Shown here: positions 1 through 6,015 of the stretch, piece by piece
How the letters are laid out: each line of letters opens with the position of its first letter
How positions within the stretch are numbered: the stretch's first letter is position 1
Assembly: GCA_041743835.1 (NCBI GenBank)
Contig: JBGTLW010000304.1
Span: 1-6,864, forward strand
Length of the DNA: 6,864 nt
Direction: 5' to 3'
DNA from: JBGTLW01 sp041743835
Lineage (GTDB): Bacteria > Planctomycetota > Phycisphaerae > Phycisphaerales > Phycisphaeraceae
Notes under the pieces: generated by a model
What the model was told of the DNA's origin: nothing
Database searches by the model: none
Seen by the model: the letters and a program-made list of their open reading frames with translations, nothing else
Translations under genes and position numbers: made by a program

Positions 1-620
1 CGGCGTGCGATGACCTGATCGAGCGTGCCCGCGCGCAGCCGGACGATCGGCCGCTGTACGTCGCGGCGATCGGCGCGATCACCAACGTCGCCTCGGCCAT
101 CCTTGCCGCGCCGGACATCCGCGAGAAGATCGTCGTCGTCTGGCTCGCCGGGCATCCGCTGCATTGGCCCAGCGCGAATGAGTTCAATCTGAAGCAGGAC
201 CCGCACGCCTCACGGGTGATGCTTGACTCGGGCGTGCCGCTGGTGCTGGTACCCTGCCGCAGCGTCGCGGAACTGATCGCCACCACCGTGGCGGAGTTGG
301 ATGCTCACCTGGCCGGGCGCTCGGCGGTGGGCCAGTACTTGGCCGACATCCTCCGGGCCTTCGAGCACGGCCCGGCGTTGACCAGCCCCGGCCGCTCCAA
401 GGTCATCTGGGACCTGGCGGCGATCGCCTGGCTCATCAATCCCGATTGGGTGATGGCCGCGCTCGAACCGAGCCCGATCCTCACCCACGAGCTGACCTGG
501 AGCCGAGACAATCGTCGCCATCCGATACGCGTCGCGCAGCGCGCTGAGCGCGACCCGATCTTTGCCGACCTGTTCGCGAAGTGCGCCGCCTTGGGCGAGC
601 AAGAAGCAGGCCCAGCCTGA
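1..620 (+). CDS. Nucleoside hydrolase family protein (IunH-like), C-terminal part, 5'-truncated
   Basis: The gene is open from the left edge (first full codon at base 3) and stops with TGA at 618-620, leaving 205 residues of the C-terminal two thirds. It resembles inosine/uridine-preferring nucleoside hydrolases, which cleave the N-glycosidic bond of ribonucleosides in salvage. Seen directly: AIGAITNVASA (residues 22-32, counting from base 3) matches the family's A-x-G-P-L-T-N-x-A segment, with Ala for the usual Pro. NEFNLKQDP (59-67) matches the N-x-x-x-E-F-N-x-x-x-D-P segment, whose Glu and Asn contact the ribose. SGVPLVLVP follows, as in the family. Near the C-terminus, IWDLAAIAWLINP (135-147) aligns with the loop that normally reads H-D-P-x-A-V-A; the calcium-binding Asp is kept but the His is Trp. 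The N-terminal D-x-D-x-x-x-D-D calcium site lies outside the window. The family call is fairly secure; substrate is unknown, and it could be a related sugar-processing subgroup. Confidence 0.8.
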   Translation, partial: ACDDLIERARAQPDDRPLYVAAIGAITNVASAILAAPDIREKIVVVWLAGHPLHWPSANEFNLKQDPHASRVMLDSGVPLVLVPCRSVAELIATTVAELDAHLAGRSAVGQYLADILRAFEHGPALTSPGRSKVIWDLAAIAWLINPDWVMAALEPSPILTHELTWSRDNRRHPIRVAQRAERDPIFADLFAKCAALGEQEAGPA

Positions 621-640
621 GTCTTGCTCGGGCCGGGCCT
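608..640. terminator. Stem-loop between convergent genes, possible bidirectional terminator
   Basis: A 14-bp inverted repeat (608-621 with 627-640, loop TCTTG) overlaps the TGA stop of the hydrolase fragment. Twelve of 14 positions are Watson-Crick pairs; of the two others, one is a wobble and one a mismatch when read as RNA on either strand. There is no clean T-run. On the minus strand the stem is followed by a mildly U-rich GCTTCTTGCTC; on the plus strand it is followed by a G-run. Its place between genes converging from 620 and 702 supports a terminator role, but the weak U-tract leaves the efficiency uncertain. Confidence 0.5.
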
Positions 641-701
641 TGGGGGGGTTGCATCTTGGGTGCCGGGTTTTCGTCACACCACGCTGCGTGTTGGGTGTCA
701 T

Positions 702-2579
702 TTAGTCGAACGTCTCGGGCTTGAGCGATGGGTCGTCGGCCCCGGGCATGAACACGATCGTGCCGAGGTTGTGCATCATCACGGACATCTGATTCATATC
801 ATCATCCGAACCGACCACGTGGTCGATGTGCGAGAGCTTGTTCACGTTGGAGTCGAAGCCCATCAGGTGCTGCCCGGCAAACTCCAGCCCGTAGTAGGCG
901 CTGCGGGTCACCGGATCGACCAGCGCCTCGGTCTGCGCTTCGGGGTCGATGCGGTAGAGGTTGTTGCCGTCCATCGCGTAGAACGTGTGGCCGCTGTGCC
1001 AGGCGAGCGAGTCGTACTCACGGCTCAGCGTCATGATCTGCTGGAACCCGCCGGTCTTATGATCGACCTTAATCAGACGGCTGGGCGCGTTCTCGATGTC
1101 GTCCTGGTCGTCGTCTTCTTCAAGTGCGGCGACTTCTTTGGCGAGCGTCACCAGCACCACCAAATCCTGGAAGTCGGCCGCGTCGCTGTTGAGGTTCGTC
1201 GTCCCAAGCTCGTAGAGGAAAATGGCCTGGTTCTCATCGAGCGTGACTTTGTTGGTGTCGGGGTTGATGAAGTCGCGGATGTAATCCACCACGTTGTCCT
1301 GGTTCATGAAGCCGGTGATGTTCGGCGCGTTGTCTCCATTGCGCAGCACGATGAGCTGCTGCGAGTTGGTGTTTGAGCCGTCCACGGTCATGTAGGTCTG
1401 CCAGTGGTTCTCGTTGGTTCCCTTGCTGTTGCTGTTCTTCTTGAGCCACGACCTGCCAAGCACGGAGACGGAGGTCCCGGCCGGGAACTTGTTGGGGAAG
1501 ATGTACGTCCGCGGGTTGTTGCCATCGTTCACGTTGCCAGCCAGGGCTTTATTGAAGTCGCCCCAGGGGTTGAAGGTCTGGTTGTTGACCTTCACCCGCG
1601 CACCGACCGGCACGTCGTAGGCCCCGCCCGCGCTGATCGCCGCGCCGAGGATACTGACCTTGACGGCAAACTCCTCAGTGGGAACCACCGTATCGCCCTC
1701 GATATCAAACTCGACCTCGTCGTCCTCCTCGGGTTCGACACTCTGCAGCGCGAAGACCAGCCACTGCTGTCCCGAGCCATCGTTTTCTTCGCTGCCGCTG
1801 TCCTGCACCTCGACCTCACCGCCGGTGAACTCGATGTGCCACTTGCCCATCGCCTTGCCGTTGTGATGGATGTGGTCGTTGAACACCTTGACCTCGAAGT
1901 TCCCGGTGAACAGGTAGGTCACGTTGTTGTGCATGCTGTAGGTTTGACCGCCCAGGGTCACGGTGTTCTGGTTGCCCGGGCCCTTAGGCCGCACGCGCAC
2001 GTTGGTGGCTGCCCCGGCGTAGAACACGCCATCGCCCCCGACGGGTGAGTTCTGGTGCAGGTGGTCGCGTGTGTAGGTCACGCCGTTGCCCGTCACGAGG
2101 GTGAACTCGTTGTCGGGGCTGTTGTTGGGGTTGATGTTCATGGTCCCGGCGATGGGCAGGGAGTTGGAGGTGGGGTGGAGCCATTGCGGGCTGCCGCTGA
2201 TGAGCGCGGCGGTGCCCCCGGTGACCATGCCGCGCCCCATCGGGCTGCCGACGATGGTTGCGCTGGCGTCCTTCACATCGACGTAGAGCAGATGGGTCTG
2301 CTCGGTCTCGGGGCTTCGCCAGAACGCGTAGATGTTCTGGAAGCCCGGCAGGTAGGCCGAGGCGTTGATGCCGGTGGCGTGGGCACCATTGACCGTCACC
2401 GTCCCTACGTGGCTGTATGACTGCTGTGCGAAGTCGTATCGGCCCAGGTAGGCGTTGTCACGGTTGAAGCCGTACATCACCAGGCCCGTGAGGTCCACCG
2501 GCTCGGCCGCTGCGGGGAGGGCACCCGCGACCGCCAGGCCCATCGCGACCGCGGTTTGTTTGAATGACTGACAGCGCAT
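702..2579 (-). CDS. Large exported protein with signal peptide, DUF4114-like motif and possible beta-propeller pieces; putative pilus-associated or T2SS-secreted protein
   Basis: This 625-residue protein has no function I recognise. The ATG at 2577-2579 is preceded by GAGG at 8-nt spacing. Residues 1-25 look like a Sec signal peptide: Arg/Lys near the start, a hydrophobic Ala/Leu/Val core, and an AAA|EP cleavage site. No lipobox, C-terminal membrane anchor or PEP-CTERM tail is visible, so release or surface attachment outside the inner membrane is expected. Residues 30-130 (GLVMYGFNRDNAYLGRYD onward) and 500-590 (RLIKVDHKTGGFQQI, LYRIDPEAQTEALVDP) look like beta-propeller blades at opposite ends. 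The middle is Asn/Gly/Val-rich beta sequence. FLYELGTTNLNSDAADFQDL (454-473) resembles the D-x-D-F-N-D-L-V-V core of DUF4114. Acidic stretches at 282-296 and 487-496 bracket that central region. A His-rich DHIHHN lies at 235-240. It is downstream and co-oriented with three pseudopilin genes across a 320-bp gap, so it may have its own promoter. Confidence 0.8.
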   Translation of the reverse strand: MRCQSFKQTAVAMGLAVAGALPAAAEPVDLTGLVMYGFNRDNAYLGRYDFAQQSYSHVGTVTVNGAHATGINASAYLPGFQNIYAFWRSPETEQTHLLYVDVKDASATIVGSPMGRGMVTGGTAALISGSPQWLHPTSNSLPIAGTMNINPNNSPDNEFTLVTGNGVTYTRDHLHQNSPVGGDGVFYAGAATNVRVRPKGPGNQNTVTLGGQTYSMHNNVTYLFTGNFEVKVFNDHIHHNGKAMGKWHIEFTGGEVEVQDSGSEENDGSGQQWLVFALQSVEPEEDDEVEFDIEGDTVVPTEEFAVKVSILGAAISAGGAYDVPVGARVKVNNQTFNPWGDFNKALAGNVNDGNNPRTYIFPNKFPAGTSVSVLGRSWLKKNSNSKGTNENHWQTYMTVDGSNTNSQQLIVLRNGDNAPNITGFMNQDNVVDYIRDFINPDTNKVTLDENQAIFLYELGTTNLNSDAADFQDLVVLVTLAKEVAALEEDDDQDDIENAPSRLIKVDHKTGGFQQIMTLSREYDSLAWHSGHTFYAMDGNNLYRIDPEAQTEALVDPVTRSAYYGLEFAGQHLMGFDSNVNKLSHIDHVVGSDDDMNQMSVMMHNLGTIVFMPGADDPSLKPETFD

Positions 2580-2580
2580 G

Positions 2581-2594
2581 AGCGAATCCTCGCT
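2581..2594 (-). promoter_or_regulatory. Hairpin enclosing the ribosome binding site of the exported protein gene
   Basis: On the minus strand the sequence AGCGA-GGAT-TCGCT ends two bases before the ATG at 2579. It forms a perfect 5-bp stem with a 4-nt loop. The only Shine-Dalgarno candidate, GAGG, lies across the end of the 5' stem arm and the start of the loop, so folding would partly hide it. The sequence fact is firm; a regulatory effect is inference, because 5-bp stems are common by chance. Confidence 0.3.
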
Positions 2595-2847
2595 TGCCTA
2601 TGCCCTGATCACGATCCTTGTGGCACAGGGCCCGACGGTTGACTTCACCGTGGGCACGCCTCGTGCGCCGGGTTGCAAGACCATCGGCCTATGCAACGCC
2701 ACCCCAAACAACCAATTCAATCGGCCCCCCGTCAAGCATTTCATCGCCACGCGCTGCGTCCGGGTAAAAGGCATCCGCTACAAACCGCAAAGCCATACAT
2801 GGGTGTGTCGCGGGTGATGCGCTCGGAGGGCGCATGGGGAAGAGTTG

Positions 2848-2863
2848 CCGCGACAAGTCGCGG
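2848..2863 (-). terminator. Hairpin downstream of the pseudopilin operon, weak terminator candidate
   Basis: CCGCGAC-AA-GTCGCGG is a perfect 7-bp GC-rich inverted repeat that begins 37 bases past the stop codon at 2900. On the minus strand it is followed by CAACTCTTCCCC, which has some U but no true U-run. Its place directly after the operon's last gene fits an intrinsic or partial terminator, but the missing U-tract and the tight loop keep confidence low. Confidence 0.35.
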
Positions 2864-2899
2864 GCGCTCCGTGTTGGAATCGGGTATCAGGTCGCGGCG

Positions 2900-3580
2900 T
2901 CAGTCCAGCCGGCGGGGCATGGTGGAGGCGATGATGCGGATCTGCGTTATGGACGCGGTCTCCATCTCCAGCGAGCTGTCATCATCCGCCTCGACCAGCA
3001 GATCGACACTTGCCCGCTCCAGCACCAGCACGCCATCACGGTCGTACCGCCGCTTAGCAAAGAAGCTCGCGGCCTTCACGCCGCCAAGCAGCGGCTGCGA
3101 CGGCTGGGGCATCCCCACCAACGGGGTGCGGCTGATCCACAACTCCTCCTCACCCGCGCGGTACTCGATGCGGATCAGGTCGCCCTTGGCATCCACGAGC
3201 TCGAGGTAATGGCTCGTGATGGTGTCGCCATCGAGCGTGACGGCGGGCCAGTTCACACCAGCCCCATCGGTGTACGCGGCTTCCGCGAGCAGTGGGCCGT
3301 GCGCACTGGACGTGCGGATGAGGGAGAGCAGGCGGTGGGTCACCAGGCGGGTTGTGGTCTGGGTCGAGGCCGACTCGGCCGCGGCCGCATACGCCTGGAA
3401 CGACGCATCGATCGCCACCATCGTCGCGGTCAGGAGCATCGCGGTGATGGTGAGCGCGATGATGAGCTCGATGAGGCTGAACGCGCGGGCCGCGCGGCGC
3501 GAGACACGCCCCGGTCGCGCGGCCGGCGTTGGCCGGGTATCGCAATGTGCTTCGCGGTCAGCCCGTCGTGAATCGTGCAT
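2900..3580 (-). CDS. PilW/GspJ-like minor pseudopilin (type IV prepilin-like N-methylation domain)
   Basis: This 226-residue protein has a type III (prepilin) signal: a basic leader of 33 residues rich in Arg, then A|FSLIELIIALTITAML. Prepilin peptidase would cut between Ala33 and Phe34; Glu38 is the conserved Glu5 of mature pilins. The hydrophobic helix runs to about residue 56, followed by an Ala/Ser/Thr-rich amphipathic stretch. The rest is a modest globular domain (roughly 75-226) with text typical of GspJ/PilW, such as LELVDAKGDLIRIEYRAGEEELW. The ATG at 3578-3580 is preferred because AAGGTG lies 7 nt upstream; a GTG one codon earlier (3583) is the alternative. The start overlaps the preceding stop as TGATG, indicating translational coupling with the PilX/GspK-like gene. 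Ala rather than Gly at -1 is less common but tolerated. GspH or another minor pseudopilin cannot be excluded; length and position favour J/W. Confidence 0.85.
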   Translation of the reverse strand: MHDSRRADREAHCDTRPTPAARPGRVSRRAARAFSLIELIIALTITAMLLTATMVAIDASFQAYAAAAESASTQTTTRLVTHRLLSLIRTSSAHGPLLAEAAYTDGAGVNWPAVTLDGDTITSHYLELVDAKGDLIRIEYRAGEEELWISRTPLVGMPQPSQPLLGGVKAASFFAKRRYDRDGVLVLERASVDLLVEADDDSSLEMETASITQIRIIASTMPRRLD

Positions 3581-6015
3581 CACTGCCCACCTTCGTAGTA
3601 CGTGCCTCGGATCGGCATGATCTCGATCGGCCCCTGCAAGCCGTTGGGCAGCGGGAGCGTCGGGTCGTATCGGATTTTGATGACGCCCAGGCCCGACGCG
3701 GGCACCTCGGCCTCCAGGTCGCCAGAAGCGCTGGAGAAGTAGCCGAGCGTGGTATTGAAGTTCGGGCTGCTGTTGCCCACCACGGGCATCGTGTTGCTCA
3801 CGGGCTCGAACGTGGTGAGCAGCGTGCCGTTGACATCGACCAGGCCACGGATATCGATCAGGCCTGTGACGATCGTGCCCGAGAGGTTGATCTTCTCGTC
3901 GGGGTCTTCGGGGTTGACGAAGGTGCCGATCTCAACCGAGTAGTTGGGCACCAGGATGGTCGATCGCAGGAATAGTTGGCGTTCCGCGTGGGTGAGGTTC
4001 GGCGTGGCGGTGGGGTCTCGCATGTCGAGGAAGCTGGTCCCGCCGGTAAACGCGAGTTTGTTGCGGGTGTGTGTGAACTTGCTGGGCACATCCGCGATCA
4101 CCGCACCCTCGAACGTACACCCGTCGAAGCGCAGGTTGTTGGACAGGGGCTTGGTGTCGCTGTGGATCGTGCCGCCGACGTTGGCCTGCTTGCCTGGGAA
4201 CCGCTGGGAGCCGTCGGACTCCTGCATCCCGGCATAGAGGAACTCGTCGTCGGTGTTCTGTGTTTCTGTTTCGATGAACGTCACGCCGATGAACCGGCAG
4301 TTCTTGAACAGCGCATTGGTCCCCTTGGGGATGCGCAGGTCGGTGAAGACCATGTTCTCATACACAGGGCGATCGTAAAAATCGTAGGGGTAAGGCGAGC
4401 CATAGGGCACACCCTCCCGCGTCGCGTCGCTGGGCGGGCGGTAGACCGTGGGCTGGAGCGGGTCGTAGGGTGTGGCGGTGGTCGGGTCGGACTGGGCCTC
4501 GAAGTCGCCCGTGGCCATGGCCTTGTAATCCGACACGTCGAAGTCCGCTGCGGTGAAGATGAACGCATCGGTCTGGGTCGCGTCGAACGTCAGCGGGTCC
4601 GAGCCGTGGTCCGGGTGGATCGGCCCCTGGAAGTAATCCTGGTAGGCCCCGCCCGACGCCCCGTTGAGCCAACCGCTGAGGTCCGCCTTGATATACACCT
4701 CACCACGCAACTTCGCGTATCGGTCACGGTCGTCCAGGATGCCGTCGCCATAGCCCGCGCGGTTGGGGTCGCCGAAGGTATCGATGAGTTCCACAAGCTG
4801 AGACGCCAGGATCGCGGGGACGCCGGCGTTTTCCATGTCCAGTTGGGTCACCCGGGGCGAGCCGTCGGCATTGGTCCCGACACTGAACTTCGCGAGGAAA
4901 AAGTCCCAGTCGTCGATGTACCCGTCGTTGTTGGTGTCCAGCGAGGCCGGGTCACTGATGCCCGCGACTTCGGCGGCACTTTGCACCGCGAGGCGGTTGT
5001 CGCCGTCCGCGTCATTGGTGATGAGCGTGGCGACCAGCGCGGCAAGCTGGGCATCGAGGCCCTGGGCCGAGGTGTCCGGGTCCAGCCCGAGGAAGTCCGA
5101 CTCCATCTGCACCGGGTGGCCGTTGGGCAGGTGGGTCTCCATGAATCGCGAGCCGATGTCCCCCTCGATGATGACGTTACGCCCGACCATGATGCGGCTG
5201 CCGGACAGGATGGCGAACCTGATCTTCTTGTCGATCAGGAAGTCCATCTCGATCGTGCGGAAGATGCGCGTGCCCGAGGGCCCATCGCCCGCCACGACAC
5301 GGCAACGCACAAGCCGTTGGTCCGGCTTCCACGCGGCGCGGGCGGATGCGATCTCCGCAGCGGTGAGCAGGTGGTAAGCTTTGTCGTGCGTTTCCTCGGC
5401 GTGTGCGCGGATCAGCATGTCGTAGCCCCCCGCGTCGTACCGCCTGCTGGTGTAGTCCTCATCAGCTAGGGGGTGCGGGATAAGTGTTGCCTCGAAGCTG
5501 GGCTGGCCGGCGCCAAGGGCGATCGGCCCGATGCTCAGCACGCCGGTGGCGGGGTTGAGGTAAGGCTCGGCCAGGTTGTGGAAGTCGCCCGCAAAGTCGT
5601 CTCGCACCAATGCCGCGGCCTCAAGCCACAGGGCCTTGGCGTTGCCATTGGTCCCGCCGGTGATGATGCCGTCGCTCGTGCGCACCTGTAGCGCTGCATT
5701 CTGGATGCGGTAGGCCAGCAGGTTGATCCCGGTTTCCGCGGCCGCGATAGAACGGTTGACCTTGATCTGTGAACTCGCGGCATGGAGGTTGCCCTGCGAC
5801 ACGATCGCCATCGCCGCGGCCAGCGACCCGAAGATCACCAGGAACATCATCGCAAGCACAGCCGCGGCACCACGCGAGCGGGCACTTGCGCAGCAGGGAG
5901 ACTTCACGCGAACGGCTGGGAGTTGGTTGTGCTGACGCGGCATATGGTCTCGCTCCAAGCCTCCAACGCTATCGCCATCACTGCCGGGTGTTGCCACGCA
6001 CGGGGCCGTACTCAT
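3580..6015 (-). CDS. Very large PilX/GspK-like pseudopilin with calcium-loop and beta-solenoid-like segments
   Basis: This protein has 811 residues from the ATG at 6013-6015. A single membrane helix at about 49-72 (RSRGAAAVLAMMFLVIFG) follows a basic stretch; RG|AAAVLAMM resembles the GspK/PilX N-terminus, which in GspK lacks the usual Glu5, as here. IAAAETGINLLAYRI (90-104) matches the PilX-type helix that follows. The exported part then departs from the family. GSRIMVGRNVIIEGDIGSR (272-290) looks bactofilin- or beta-helix-like. Three EF-hand or dockerin-like loops lie at 335-342, 360-371 and 416-431. A region at about 550-730 has short repeating phrases (NALFKNCRFIGVTF, LRFDGCTFEGAVI, GTIVTGLIDIRGLVDVNG) suggestive of a beta-solenoid. 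Typical GspK is near 300 residues and PilX under 200. The chosen start overlaps the preceding stop as ATGA. An in-frame ATG at 5943 has a better GGAG site and gives a 24-residue leader, so the true protein may be 787 residues. Probable role: minor-pseudopilin tip component bearing an enlarged outer domain. Confidence 0.8.
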   Translation of the reverse strand: MSTAPCVATPGSDGDSVGGLERDHMPRQHNQLPAVRVKSPCCASARSRGAAAVLAMMFLVIFGSLAAAMAIVSQGNLHAASSQIKVNRSIAAAETGINLLAYRIQNAALQVRTSDGIITGGTNGNAKALWLEAAALVRDDFAGDFHNLAEPYLNPATGVLSIGPIALGAGQPSFEATLIPHPLADEDYTSRRYDAGGYDMLIRAHAEETHDKAYHLLTAAEIASARAAWKPDQRLVRCRVVAGDGPSGTRIFRTIEMDFLIDKKIRFAILSGSRIMVGRNVIIEGDIGSRFMETHLPNGHPVQMESDFLGLDPDTSAQGLDAQLAALVATLITNDADGDNRLAVQSAAEVAGISDPASLDTNNDGYIDDWDFFLAKFSVGTNADGSPRVTQLDMENAGVPAILASQLVELIDTFGDPNRAGYGDGILDDRDRYAKLRGEVYIKADLSGWLNGASGGAYQDYFQGPIHPDHGSDPLTFDATQTDAFIFTAADFDVSDYKAMATGDFEAQSDPTTATPYDPLQPTVYRPPSDATREGVPYGSPYPYDFYDRPVYENMVFTDLRIPKGTNALFKNCRFIGVTFIETETQNTDDEFLYAGMQESDGSQRFPGKQANVGGTIHSDTKPLSNNLRFDGCTFEGAVIADVPSKFTHTRNKLAFTGGTSFLDMRDPTATPNLTHAERQLFLRSTILVPNYSVEIGTFVNPEDPDEKINLSGTIVTGLIDIRGLVDVNGTLLTTFEPVSNTMPVVGNSSPNFNTTLGYFSSASGDLEAEVPASGLGVIKIRYDPTLPLPNGLQGPIEIMPIRGTYYEGGQ

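Larger units (their letters stand above)
2580..2899. other. 320-bp intergenic region between the pseudopilin operon and the exported-protein gene
   Basis: I see no convincing gene here. The stretch is less GC-biased than its neighbours, notably around 2700-2725 (CCAAACAACCAATTCAAT). It holds a hairpin just after the pseudopilin operon (2848-2863), inverted repeats nearer the exported-protein start, and the hairpin at its ribosome binding site. The inverted repeats are GCCCTG/CAGGGC around 2604-2633 and ACGGT/ACCGT around 2635-2651. A minus-strand TTGACG at 2730-2735 could be a -35 element, but no acceptable -10 lies 16-18 bases away. The length and AT-richer patch suggest that the exported-protein promoter lies here; I cannot place it. 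Confidence 0.5.

Noticed and set aside
663..697. Second hairpin (ACACC-ACG / CGT-GGTGT) near the end of the exported-protein gene
   Set aside because: It needs an asymmetric bulge and a three-base loop, and it has no T-run; the 608-640 stem is far stronger.
702..800. PEP-CTERM, autotransporter or sorting anchor at the C-terminus of the exported protein
   Set aside because: The last 40 residues contain no hydrophobic helix followed by basic residues and no recognised sorting motif.
2707..2735. Possible sigma-70 promoter on the minus strand (TTGACG, 17 bases, GTTGTT)
   Set aside because: The -35 is good but the -10 matches only two of six consensus bases, including neither of the most conserved A residues, so I do not call it.
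2578..2817. Plus-strand 79-codon frame in the intergenic region, divergent from the exported protein
   Set aside because: Its start overlaps the start codon of the minus-strand gene, it has no ribosome binding site, its composition is unlike the neighbouring genes, and no motif is recognisable.
3976..5469. Long plus-strand open frame (497 codons) opposite the large pseudopilin, and similar plus-strand frames opposite the other minus-strand genes
   Set aside because: They lie antisense to proteins with clear domains and show Val/Arg/Gly/His-rich composition typical of GC-driven shadows, with no recognisable motif or membrane pattern.
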